From: Dermanyssus gallinae
Taxonomy: Eukaryota; Arthropoda; Arachnida; Mesostigmata; Dermanyssidae
Assembly (NCBI GenBank): GCA_003439945.1
Contig: QVRM01005378.1
Span: 1,079,501-1,143,500 of the forward strand
Reading direction: 5' to 3'
DNA length: 64,000 nucleotides
The translations under genes were made by a program, and so were the position numbers. Shown here one piece after another: positions 37,640-48,041 of this stretch. How positions within the stretch are numbered: the first letter of the stretch is position 1; the number at the start of each line of letters is the position of its first letter. Under the pieces are notes generated by a model, which did not search any database, had not been told where the DNA came from, and worked only from the letters and a program-made list of their open reading frames with translations.

Positions 37640-39090
37640 GTTCCAGATTTATTCACTATGAAAAGTGCTATGTCTGGTACTGCTCTATGCCCGTCTGGAG
37701 TCCCACAGGGTCCCTGCCTAGGGCCGCTTTTGTATGCAATTTTTGCTCAAGACCTTAAACTCGTCCTTGGCAGGCTCGACGTGATTTACAAGCTTTATGC
37801 TGACGATCAAGGCCGAGTTACAGAAGGCAATTGATGCCGTGCTACTATGGCCCCACTTGAATAGAATGCAAATATTCACTTCTAAATGCGCCGTGCTAAA
37901 AACAGTCAAGGACGACACTTCATATTGTAACGTTGTTGTGTTACGCTAAGTCAGCTTGGGGATGTAGACTCATCTGGACGGGTACTGCAGCCGGAGGGAC
38001 TCAGGAACAATGAATGACGACACGTAGCATTGGGTCTAATGCAAAGCACGGCCGAGCAACGGATGGTTATTAAGCCATGCTGCTCGGTCTATTTATTGGT
38101 TCACGAGGCACCGCGGTGTGCTGACACCCCAAAGGGTGTCAGAACCCGCTCTCCAATCGGTCGATATGTACAGCAGTTTGTGTTTGTTTCGTATAGGAAT
38201 ACAGGTTAAGTGACTGTTTGACTTGGACTGTCGATCATAGGTCGACCCTCTCCCGATGTCGGCCGATGATCGTTTGGACGGCAGAGGACGTTGGGGTTTC
38301 GGCGCGAAAGGCTGTGGCTGTTCTCGGCTGGCTGGTTGAGACATGTCTTGTTCGGTTGAGACATGCATCATTCGGTGAACGTTGTGTACGTTGAGATTCT
38401 GGCGCGGGCGTTGTAGCCGTTGGACGTGGTCGGTTAGAACTTATTTGAATTGCGCTATGATGCGTACACAGTAACTTCGTTACAATATTTTATGAACGGC
38501 CATAGTATACCTAAAGTGTCAATATACAAAGACCTAGGTGTTACAATTGATTGCAAAACGAAGGTTACTTCTCATATTGCCGAAGTTGTAAAATCTGCGT
38601 CTCGGCTGTGCAATCTCATTCTTAGAGCGTTTATCGGGCATGCCCCAGCAATGTACATAAAACTGTATAAAACGCTTGTTGTACCAAAGTGGACATATTG
38701 TTCACACGCGTGGGCGCCTTTTTATAGAAAAGACGTAGAACTGCTCCAGCAAATGCAGGATAAATTTGTCAAACGAGTCGCATGGCGCTGCAATGTAAGA
38801 CGCGAGAGTCTCGTGCTCCCAACCGTGAGCGAGTACCAAATGCAAGTTGACGTGAGACTTTTAAACAACTAATCCGGAGTAATACATTTAGTACCTTTTT
38901 CGCATTACGTCCAAATAATCTACGTAGTGGTGTGTCAATTACTCCACCGGAAGTTGCTAATGTCGAAGTTGTGAATAACGCGTTTGCATGGAGAGTTTCG
39001 CGACGTGCCCATGAGTGTAAAGACTACATGTGATCTTAACACCCCTTTTTCAATAAAGGAGACTTTGTATTGTACATATTGTATTGTATG
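37640..39090 (+). pseudogene. Broken LINE reverse transcriptase with 0.5-kb insertion
   Basis: The plus strand carries a jockey/CR1-type RT in pieces. SGVPQGPCLGPLLYAIF and YKLYADD lie in one frame (about 37690-37808), AELQKAIDAVLLW in the next (37812-37850). About 490 bp of unrelated sequence follows (about 37950-38440). Then comes the RT C-terminus (VSIYKDLGVTIDCKTKVTSH, LYKTLVVPKWTYCSHAWAPF; 38450-38870). A final shifted frame has RSGVSITPPEVANVEVVNNA and ends at TGA 39031-39033. AATAAA and a TATTGTA-rich 3' end (to about 39090) follow, as in LINE tails. Frameshifts and the insertion make it inactive. Confidence 0.8.
38121..38142. repeat. 9-bp hairpin inside the LINE insertion
   Basis: CTGACACCC and GGGTGTCAG are exact complements around a CAAA loop, inside the foreign segment that interrupts the LINE. 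This may be a landmark of an inserted element of unknown type. Confidence 0.8.
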
Positions 39091-39389
39091 AATTTGTAGT
39101 ATAGCACAATCGCTCATATATCATCTTGTAGGCTAATAATATCGTTGGCACTTGATTGTAGTGACGATGTTTCGATAAACGAACAGTTGAGCATGTGGAA
39201 ACGTCCGATATTGCACTCGCCACAATATGTGTGCACACTCGTCCATTTCGTAACAATTTCCTGTCAAGCTTTTGACATGGCGGCAACCGGTCCATGTTCT
39301 TCGGCATATTAGAAATCTGTTTTTCTGTGACTGAAATGTCCATTAATTACTACAAAAAGCAGGTCCCTCGACATAGAAGCCCATTACAA

Positions 39390-40010
39390 ATTGTTGCCAT
39401 GTTGCGGTTTTCTCTAAATTCTCTGTAGGCCTCTACGTTTGTGCACTGAACGGTATATTGTCTAGTACTATATCTTCCATTACTGTGTGTTCGCGGCATA
39501 GAACTAGTGCAAGCGTCGCCGGTCGTCCTTTATCAAACCCAACGTGCACTTTACGAAGTAAGATTTTCTCTTGTCTATGTTCTTGAGGTCTGCCATTGTA
39601 AAATAAGAGGCAATGGCGTGAAGACTGCGATGGCCTTGCTACGCAAGTCTAGCGTTCTATATATCCACTGAATGACAGCCGGGAGGACACTGTTTTCCCT
39701 AGATAGCAAAAGTAATTGACGAGTTCAGTATTTAAACCCCCCGATCTGCGCCTCGATTAAATCGTGGTACCTTTGTTTTCGCGTTGTTGATTGTCAGTTG
39801 CTTTTCTTCGCACCAACCGGAGGCTTCCTGTATATAAAATTGCAGGTGGTTTTGTATCTTTGGAAGAACCACTATATCATCGGCATAATATGCGGGTATC
39901 GCTTTTACATTTCTGAGGGCGTTTGCCGAGCCAGCTATATAGAGTATGAAAAAGCACGGTCTTGCGGATTCACCAGTTTTTTTGTGCTACTGGCCTGTTG
40001 ACACAATGAA
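39390..40010 (-). pseudogene. LINE reverse-transcriptase relic
   Basis: The minus strand reads LYIAGSANALRNVKAIPAYY, then ADDIVVLPKIQNHLQFYIQE, then ASGWCEEKQLTINNAKTKV (about 39940 down to 39760). YYADDIV is the RT catalytic box. After stops and a shift a further piece HAIASYFTMADLKNIDKRKS (about 39600) resembles the RT thumb region of a LINE. The N-terminal half is absent and several stops are present. It lies back to back with the plus-strand relic ending near 39090. Confidence 0.75.
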
Positions 40011-40408
40011 CTCCGTTTTTGATAGTAATTATTATTAACTAGTTACTAAAAACTGTAATCTAGCGTTAGAGTATAATTTACTTAGACGATTTGCTAATGC
40101 TGTTTGGGCCTGTCATGCATTGTAAGATAATGCATTATAGGTGCTGGATCTTATAACATAACTCTTGAAAAACTGTCGTTTAGAAACAAGGTGTCAAGGT
40201 ACCGACTTCCGCACGAATTTGTCCCAATCGATTCCCGACGTTTTTAGGGTACTACCCTATTATTTACCTCATTCTACTGGACGCAAGCCCATTAAGCTTA
40301 GGAGCTATGAAAGAATCGACCGCATAGTCTACTATCGGAATGTTAGTCTGTTTTACCCTTAAGCAGTTTTCTTTAATATGACGGGGAAAAGTCGAATAAA
40401 TCATTAAA

Positions 40409-40410
<2 letters not shown>

Positions 40411-40460
<50 letters not shown>
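40411..40460. repeat. (TA)n microsatellite
   Basis: About 50 bp of pure AT dinucleotides between TCATTAAAAG and GTATTCTTTC. Confidence 0.98.
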
Positions 40461-40464
<4 letters not shown>

Positions 40465-41335
40465 TCTTTCATATATACATGTGAATGTTTAAATCCACGG
40501 TGCCGATGGCTCACTCCTCATCTATCACTCCGAGTGGGAGTCTTGCCCGACCCCTGACGCGAAGACGCGGGTCCATCCAGTCTTAATCATTAAAATAACG
40601 GCAGTAGTATTTATACATTTCTTCAATAAGCGAATCGTAATCGCAGAGTCAAAGTAAATAGCGCACCGAATTCTCCCAGTATGACGGGCCCACTCGGTGA
40701 TGAAACGCAGCACACATAGAGAGGCAAATCTCCAAAGACCAAGGCTTTCTTTCCGAAAGCTACGGAGCTGCAGACGGTCAGAAAGTAAATTGTTGCTGCT
40801 ATTTTCGCCACTGCTATTTAACACTGATTACATTTTAGTGACTAACATTGATTAACACTGCCTTTAATCAATCACTCACTAAAATGTAACTTCTCTGCAC
40901 TTATTTGCTCAGTTGTAATAAATAGCTGACAGATGGTTACTAAATGGCACATCTGTTTGACATTCCGAAAAATTTCAACGCCCGACAGAGAGATAATTTG
41001 GGGGGAAAGAGAAAAAGGGAGCCATCATCTTGAAATCATACCTGGCAACCAAAAATCGACGCCCCAAGCGCTCAGTTAACTTTTTTCAATGCCGTCTGCC
41101 CAGACTAACTTGCCCTACGGAGTGTATCATGCCAATATGAAACACCTCCGAGACCAGCATATATCCTCCATCCTGAGTCCTGGATGTCATGATTCTCTCC
41201 TATGCGTTTCAGCCTTTGCAAATAATTGCAAATTTCGGAAAATATCCAAGCCAACGATTATGATTAAAACAGATCATACACTTCATGCCTAATTAACGTG
41301 CAACATTTGCCATATTATGATCAGAATGTGTCAGC

Positions 41336-41341
41336 TTTATT
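41336..41341 (-). promoter_or_regulatory. Candidate polyadenylation signal of MCEE
   Basis: AATAAA on the minus strand (TTTATT on plus), about 157 nt past the MCEE stop codon. Position and sequence fit a polyadenylation signal; not proven. Confidence 0.5.
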
Positions 41342-41497
41342 TATTTATATGACCAGAGTAGGCATTTGACAGCATTCAATTTCAACTCTTCACCTTCTCC
41401 AGATCCTTGGCTCACGGTAGCATCCTTAAAATATTGTCGTCTGGACCAAGATATATATGAACAAACTAATCAAAAAGACGTATAAAGATAAGTCTCA

Positions 41498-41612
41498 CTA
41501 AGAATTCATATAGACCTCTTCGAGCTCAATGAGTACCCCTCCGCAGTCTTTCGGATGAAGGAACACGACAGGTTTTCCATGAGCTCCGATGCGTGGTTCC
41601 GGACTGAGGCAC
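41498..41612 (-). CDS. MCEE: Methylmalonyl-CoA epimerase, exon 3 of 3
   Basis: The acceptor TTGCGATTCAG ends at 41613. The first base completes an Arg codon split after exon 2 (AG|G), and the frame runs CLSPEPRIGAHGKPVVFLHP, then KDCGGVLIELEEVYMNS, to TAG 41498-41500. GAHGKPV.FLHPKDCGGVL.ELE is the conserved end of metazoan epimerases and carries the last metal-binding Glu. These are residues 128-165 of the joined protein. Confidence 0.93.
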
Positions 41613-42461
41613 CTGAATCGCAAACAAATCCACATTGTAAATATATATATAAAAAGTTGTCCCCTTCTCCGAATCTCAATATGGATTTTTGCCTGGAAGT
41701 CTTGCAATGTTGCGAGCTGCGACAAGGTCGACTTTATTACTGCCAACTGTTCTGGCGGAAACGCGTGCCTAATTGTGTTCGCGAACGTCGCGAAGCCCTC
41801 TAATTCAGTTGCTGTCCTGGACTTCTTGACCTGTTTCAATTTCGACCACCATGCGATTCGTTAATTCTAGCCGGGGTGGGAAAGTTATATGCAAATAGCA
41901 GTTCCTACTTTTTCCTCGAAGCACTATCCTCGTCTTGAGGTCATATAAAAATCTGACTGGCTACAACATTTTCATTACCTATGTCCCAGGCGCTGAAAAG
42001 CATTATTATTATTATTATTTGGCCCCGGAAACACTCTCCGCTGCTTGGACACCTGCAAAGAAATGCCATTTGCACTCGTTTTAGCGCCGCCTTGTCACGT
42101 TTTTCAGGTAGAAGCTTTCTCTGAACATTCAACGGGGACGCTCGGCGGCAACCTTGGGGTGGTCCTTGAAAATTGGCCAAACACCGATCCTTGGGGGTCC
42201 ATCTATCTGACCACCGTGGCGTGTTACACAATTGTTAACGTTCGAGTAATTAACCATAATAAATAGTCATACCTATATAGGGTGTCCAAAAAATCAGCTG
42301 AAATTTTTAAACAAATGCCAAGCTCCGCTCTCTTCATAAACGGAAGACAGTTAAGCGTTACTTAACGGAAGCACACGTAGAGATAGTGAACAGTAGTTAT
42401 TATGAAGAGGGAATCTCTGTACGGGCATGCTGGTGAGCTCATCGCGCAATTTACATAAATC

Positions 42462-42515
42462 CCTGATAAGTAATCTCGCGAGTAATAGCCTGATGAGTAA
42501 TCTCGCGAGTAATGG
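42462..42515. repeat. 27-bp tandem duplication
   Basis: Two adjacent units beginning CCTGAT(A/G)AGTAATCTCGCG, two mismatches apart. Confidence 0.9.
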
Positions 42516-42886
42516 CGACATTCTCTGGTCTTCAAGATCTTGCTATTTAGCACCGTTAGATCGTTCCTGTGGGATTTTTAAAAAGTAAGCTGTACTCAAA
42601 TAGTGCCACGACCATCAGCAAACTAAATATCAATACTGCAGCGCATTAGTGTAATTTTTTATTTCTATGAAAAAGTGCTAAAAATGGGTGTCCCGTATAC
42701 ACTTGTAAAAACCAAAAAGGCCGTCACCACCTCACCAATATCGAATTTCGAAGTTCGCCATCCAGTGGACGACAATAAGGTTCTAGCATGATAAGCTGAC
42801 TCGAGGGAGAGTGAAAGTTATATCAATATCGAATTTCAGTAGTGGCTGTATTATACCTGTGTTAAAATATTTTTCCACGATAAAAA

Positions 42887-42900
42887 ACACTTGTTTTTTA
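42887..42900. repeat. Target-site duplication of LINE, 3' side
   Basis: ACACTTGTTTTTTA, identical to 44794-44807 on the other side of the LINE insertion. Confidence 0.92.
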
Positions 42901-44793
42901 CATATATGGTTTATTTCGCAATAACATTGCATTTCAAGATGGTACATAATTTCAGTACAAATCATTCCTTTTATACAAATTAAACACTTCAGCGACCGTC
43001 CCACCCGGCGAAAAAGTGCAAAGACCGCCGATGCTTCTGGCAGCTCGCTGCGTGGTATTTAGCGCATATCTGCGAGCAGAACCGGCAACGACATTGATCG
43101 TCAACTTGGTGAAATCCTTGAGTCGAACATACCAAGTGATGATAGCCATGCACAATGTATCTTGTGTACACGTGCCGGCTAGTGCATGCCATTCCATCCC
43201 AAAGCTCCCTGGCGAGGTACACATCCAATTGCGCTACCTCTGCCGAGGCCTCGGTCACTTTTCCCTGCCACTCCAACAAAAATTGTTGAAGTGGTCCAGT
43301 AATAGGTGACCTAAGCCTGACTCTGATTGTTTCCACTGCCGGCCCGCAACCCGCTAGCAGGTACACGAAGCGGCTTTTTGCCGTCCGGGGTAAGCAAAGG
43401 ACCCGCTTCATATATATTGTGAAGCATCTTTCTAGCTGCGCAAAATTTGCCGCTGAAAGATGGCCCCACACCCTGCCAAGGCTGTAGCTCAACATTGGCA
43501 CAATCTTAAGCTCATAAAGACGCACGGCCGCACTCAAAGACAGTCGTCGAGGGTCTCTCACCTCTGTGTGAATAGAGGTAATAGCCGCTCGACACCTGTC
43601 GGCGATGTGCTGGGTAAAGGTCGTTCCCGTATAGTGTAGCCTCAGACCCAGATACGGGAAAGAGTTGACAAACTCCAGCGGTTGGCCACAACAGGGTATT
43701 ACGTCTGCTGCGGCCAATCGACCCCCACGGCGAAACTTTATGGCTTTCGTCTTCCGCGCATTTATTTGCAGGCCCTTACGGTGAAGGTAACTTTCGACGT
43801 CGCCGACAATTCGACGAATGGCACCGCGGTCCCGGTGGGCCACTACTATGTCATCCGCATACATGACGACGACGGCGTTTCTAAACTCCTCCCGCACATG
43901 GCGAGCTAGGTCTGCGATGAGCAAGGAGAATGCCAGGCAACTGAGAGGGTCCCCTTGGGGGGTCCCTACGTTTTGACAGAGCTGCAAGGTGTCTTCGCCC
44001 CTTACGTTTACTTCAAGGCGGTCTTCAGCAAAGAAGCTGGAGAGCACTCGTAGGAAAGAACCACCCACCCCAGCATGTCGAAATGAATCGACTAGTAGGT
44101 GACGGGGAGCTTTGTCGAAGGCCTTGACACAATCGATAAAGACGGCGTACAAGTGACCCCCGGGCACAGCCAGCACCCGTTCAACTTCCGACTGGAGTAC
44201 ATGGATCGCGTCCTGTGTACCTCGACCTTTCCTGAATCCGAATTGCTCCGGAGGTAAGGCCTTCTCCACAGTTGGAAGCGCCCTCGAGATAATCAACTTG
44301 GCGAAGATTTTCTTGAGAGTGCGTTCCGACGCGATACCCCGATAGAGATTTGGATCGTCCACGTTGTCGCCGTTTTTGCCCTTGAATAGCAGAGTAAGCC
44401 TGGCCTCGTGCCAAACCTGGGGTATGTGTCCCCCGCTGAGTATCTGATTAAACAGCTTACACAGCTCCTCCGCTAAAACATCGGACGACTTAGCCCAATG
44501 TTCGTAATAGATCCCATCAGGACCACTACTCTTTTTCTTGGGTAACCCGCGCAAGATCTGCACAACTTCCTCCACCGTAAACGGCGAATTCATGTCGTGC
44601 TGCTCCAGAGTGAGCGGTTGCTCAATAACTGGGTTAGGCGCGGGGGCGTTTGCATCGAGCAGAAGGGCAGTGAAGTGCTGCCGCAACTGCTCCTTTGTCA
44701 TGCTGAGCATGCTTCTGTTTTGCCGGCGAACAATGTAGACATGGGGTTCGCGCTCTGCTCTCTCAAGCAAACGAAACTCCTCCTCCTCATCAT
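42901..44793 (-). mobile_element. 5'-truncated non-LTR retrotransposon (LINE) copy
   Basis: The 1893-bp insertion is flanked by identical 14-bp direct repeats (42887-42900 and 44794-44807). It lies in MCEE intron 2 in the gene's own orientation. Its minus-strand 3' end reads GCGAAATAAACCATATATG with no polyA tail, and AATAAA lies just inside. The 5' end falls within the coding frame upstream of the RT domain, the usual result of incomplete reverse transcription. The unbroken RT frame and exact duplication suggest a recent insertion. Confidence 0.88.
42989..44793 (-). pseudogene. LINE reverse transcriptase ORF, N-terminally truncated
   Basis: The uninterrupted frame of about 601 codons encodes most of a LINE ORF2. 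An N-terminal linker precedes LPKKKSSGPDGIYYEHW, then VWHEARLTLLFKGK, the palm motif AVFIDCVKAFDKAPRHLL (catalytic Asp), NVGTPQGDPLSC, and VVMYADDIVVAHRD with the intact Asp pair. A thumb region follows and then a C-terminal zinc-knuckle-like CRCRFC..C....H..SC..H. The frame ends GWDGR-stop. The endonuclease half is missing because the copy is 5' truncated. The stop just upstream of the duplication is host sequence. An internal ATG exists at 44708-44710 but it is probably not a natural start. The RT clade is uncertain. RT activity is possible in principle, autonomous mobility is not. Confidence 0.85.
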
Positions 44794-44807
44794 ACACTTG
44801 TTTTTTA
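44794..44807. repeat. Target-site duplication of LINE, 5' side
   Basis: Exact copy of 42887-42900. Confidence 0.92.
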
Positions 44808-45093
44808 TGTTACTTTAAAGATCTTAGACTATTTTCACTGAAGTAATACCACAAATATCCCGGTCATGTAGGTTAGAGGATCACCAGGTTTTTAGTGGGT
44901 TTGAGAGTCCCACACTACCCAGATCAAGGGGTGTGCATTATGCATTTTTGTTCCCGGCCCTCTGTAAAAAAAGAGACTATTTCCGAGCACCCTATATATC
45001 TATATACATGTTTGTGCATACGTGCATATAATTTGTTTAAGGGTGTTTATATATATATATATATATATATATAATTTGTTCAACCATGTTTAC
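44808..45093. other. MCEE intron 2, proximal part
   Basis: Intron sequence between the LINE and the exon 2 donor. It has a (TA)n array at 45047-45073 and the inverted TATATAGGGTG motif at 44988-44998. Confidence 0.7.
45047..45073. repeat. Short (TA)n microsatellite
   Basis: About 27 bp of TA, 21 bp from the end of MCEE exon 2, inside intron 2. Confidence 0.95.
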
Positions 45094-45302
45094 CTGACTC
45101 CGGACTTCTGAATGTGTTCCATGGCGGCTTTGATGTTGTCGACTTCAACGCAAAAATGGTGCATACCGCCATCTTTATTTTCCTCGAGAAATTTCGCAAT
45201 GGGAGATTTCTCCATAGGAAGCAGCAGTTCAAGCTTTGCGTTTTCCAAGGAAATAAACACTGTGTGCACCCCGTGATCAGGCTGGGGGCTGGGCTCGCTT
45301 AC
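45094..45302 (-). CDS. MCEE: Methylmalonyl-CoA epimerase, exon 2 of 3
   Basis: It starts after acceptor CTCTTCTAG (ending at 45303) in phase 0 and ends at donor AG|GTAAAC with two bases of a split Arg codon. Residues 59-127 read VSEPSPQPDHGVHTVFISLE, then NAKLELLLPMEKSPIAKFLE, then ENKDGGMHHFCVEVDNIKAA, which aligns well with the middle of metazoan epimerases. The MHH (residues 105-107) supplies a conserved metal-ligand His and the SPI.KFLE..GGMHH stretch is diagnostic. An open plus-strand frame at 45114-45344 is only a shadow of this exon. Confidence 0.94.
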
Positions 45303-45492
45303 CTAGAAGAGATAATGGTCAATCATAAAAGCACAATCCGTTAGTGTCAGTCAGGTTTCACCGGATTCATTGTAATACGGGCCTGATCAACCACCTTCCA
45401 TACTTAGTCCAGCAGTATAGCTATTTGTAATTCCTTTAAATAGAGTAGGAAGGTTCAAGTCAATAAAATAATTTAAAATTACCGTAGCGCCC

Positions 45493-45496
<4 letters not shown>

Positions 45497-45572
<76 letters not shown>
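45497..45572. repeat. (TA)n microsatellite
   Basis: About 76 bp of TA inside MCEE intron 1, flanked by CCCTG and TACAGG. Confidence 0.98.
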
Positions 45573-45574
<2 letters not shown>

Positions 45575-45997
45575 CAGGTAGAGATGTAGATAAATGTAGA
45601 GAAAACATCCGCCCATGTGGTTTTCGCGTTCTGTATGTGAGCACTGCCTCGTAGAAACACAACTGCTACAGTACTTTGAGGGTTTTCTATCAGGAAAGTG
45701 CACCAGCCCAAAGACCAAATTAGGCTTGAGGGCCCTTGAGACCAAAAACAGAAAAAGCAGCGACACTAAATATATGAAACGAGGAAATTGTAGCAAAATG
45801 GAGAAACTAGTCTAAACGCTCCCGACTGTTGGTCTCAGGTAGAAAACGTCAAGTTTGTCCTACTGCTCGCAAGGGACTTGCGTAAACTTTGAAATCACAT
45901 ACCGGCTTCCAAAAGTCCCCACACAAAGGCGCGTGACACTTGAGTTTATCTAGCGGGCGGTGCTCGGTACAGACAAGGGATTCTTCCGATTCGTGAA

Positions 45998-46040
45998 CGC
46001 GCCTGTTCAACTATTTTTAAAGTTCGAACGTACAGGCGCG
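45998..46040. repeat. 9-bp inverted repeat with mariner-end-like core
   Basis: CGCGCCTGT (45998-46006) and ACAGGCGCG (46032-46040) are exact complements. The enclosed 46011-46032 matches the 5' flank of the mariner copy at 55727-55748 in 20 of 22 bases (core AAAGTTCGAACGTA). Likely a small transposon remnant. Confidence 0.7.
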
Positions 46041-46522
46041 ATATTGGTCCAATAGCGGTCTGTGAGGTTCTCCACATTGTTACACGGCACACGAAATCTA
46101 CTAATCGTTCGTTTCACAACGTTCCGATGAAGTTTAAACACTCTCGCAATCTCTGCTCTTTCATATAGACAGTGACCAAGTCAGTCGAACTCTGAATTTG
46201 CGCGCCATTACCTATGGCTGTCAGAATATCGCCCGTCATGCGCTGTTCGCGCACCGCCGTATAAAAGAATGCGTTCTTTTTTGCACACCGCACACCCTCT
46301 CTGGCGACGCTCGGTGTGGCGATCAGCCCGACGGCTACTGCAGCGTCCGAAGATATGGCAACAGCAATGACGACGGCGCGGCCGGCAAAGCTACCAGTAA
46401 TTAATTACTCGGCAATCACGGCCCGCATTGTGGTAGATTTGGTACCGGATTAGGCGAGCACTGCCGAGTGTGCAAACGTATTGTAAATGATTAATAAATC
46501 ATCACAATATTTTCTATATATG

Positions 46523-46528
<6 letters not shown>

Positions 46529-46604
<76 letters not shown>
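46529..46604. repeat. (TA)n microsatellite
   Basis: About 76 bp of TA inside MCEE intron 1. Confidence 0.98.
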
Positions 46605-46605
<1 letters not shown>

Positions 46606-46936
46606 CAGCGATCAATGTATGTTAGATTGTTGTGATATACAAGGGCGGCGAAACGGATTCGTGCTAACCGCCGGAGCGTAGCGTGTTGATTGTGTGACTG
46701 AAGTCCGGTGATATCGCATTTTTTTTTACTGTCCTCATTCTGTGGCTTCGTCGGCAACAGACCCGCCCTAGCTCGCGAATAACAACACTAGCTTTGGCCA
46801 TTTTACCGACACTCACAAATTCGAACAGTTGCTAAGACGAGTGATCGTGATCTTTGCCCGGCCAAAGGTGAAAACAGGGCGCCTGACACTTTTCCTCTTA
46901 GGCAAGCGTTGATGCAGTAATTATGGCTCTGCATTG

Positions 46937-46939
<3 letters not shown>

Positions 46940-46998
<59 letters not shown>

Positions 46999-47018
46999 TT
47001 ATATATATATATATATAT
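46940..47018. repeat. Interrupted (TA)n microsatellite
   Basis: TA dinucleotides broken once by GTATATTT near 46993, inside MCEE intron 1. Confidence 0.97.
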
Positions 47019-47142
47019 GCATAGGTCATACAGCGAATATTTTTTATTTTCGTTTGAAGAGGTAAACCATGGGAGCACCGCTGAACTGTACGGAAAATAA
47101 ATTATTTTAATTTTATTTTTTTTACCTTACTTACCGAATTGT

Positions 47143-47143
<1 letters not shown>

Positions 47144-47221
<78 letters not shown>
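47144..47221. repeat. (TA)n microsatellite
   Basis: About 78 bp of pure TA, the last array before the nested P450 gene. Confidence 0.98.
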
Positions 47222-47222
<1 letters not shown>

Positions 47223-48041
47223 CACGACAAATGCACATATATTTTCAGCAATAAAAAGTGTAGATTAAGTAGGCAATATATATTTGCTAATTAATACTGG
47301 ATGCGCAAATTGTACCAATAGTCGTGTCGAACACGGTGCTTTTTTTGCTTGCCTAATGATGAAGTTTGGAACGAGCTACCTCACTCACACGGCAAACTAC
47401 GTTGGCCAATATCTGTACTAATCACAGGCGACGCCACGCTTTATCCCGCCTCTTAGCGACGGTGTCACGACGGACGGCTTGTAGAAGAGTCCCCCCCCCC
47501 CCGCCAGCCTCCCCCGACGTCAATTGAAAGGGAGAGAGGGTTGGTTTGCTCTTTGACTGGTTGGACCGCGTCTCCTCTCCCGTGGTCATTGCTAGCAAGT
47601 CTGTCAGTCAAGTGGCGCTGGCCAGTGGCTACTTACTCGCTTGAACAGCAAATAAGGGCTCTATCTATCCATGCGCCAGCAGTGCAGTTCATCCATCAAT
47701 CGCTACTACGAATCGCGGCGCGTTTTCTGTCTGCCTACTTGCGTCATTACGAATACAACGATCACGTTACGCCTCAGTGTTCTACCGCACTGTGACACCC
47801 TCCGCCGCCCCCGGCCGCAGCCATTCCTAAAGCACTAAAGTCTTGGCGTACTGCTGCCTTAACATAAGTGAAACCTAACCAATGACTGAATCTTGGCTCC
47901 CCGCTCGAGATTCGTCATGCGCCTGCGCTTCATCAGTGAATAAGTGCGTGTGTGTGTGTACTCTGTAAGGGGTGTTTGCGCGTAAGTGTAACGTCTACCG
48001 AGTGGAGTACAGGAGCAAGATCGAGCGCAACGACAAACACA

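Larger units (their letters stand above)
40011..41497. other. Intergenic, with 3' flank of MCEE
   Basis: No gene is recognised. It contains a (TA)n array at 40411-40460 and, close to the MCEE stop codon, a minus-strand AATAAA signal at 41336-41341. Confidence 0.55.
41613..42900. other. MCEE intron 2, distal part
   Basis: Non-coding intron sequence. It holds a 27-bp tandem duplication at 42462-42515 and TATATAGGGTG at 42274-42284, which faces an inverted copy at 44988-44998. Confidence 0.7.
45303..48041. other. MCEE intron 1, 5' flank of nested P450
   Basis: Non-coding. It has four long (TA)n arrays (45497, 46529, 46940, 47144), an inverted repeat at 45998-46040 and a polyC tract near 47491-47502. 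The last few hundred bases must include the P450 promoter and 5' UTR if that gene is transcribed from here. No clear TATA box was identified because TA repeats are everywhere. Confidence 0.65.
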
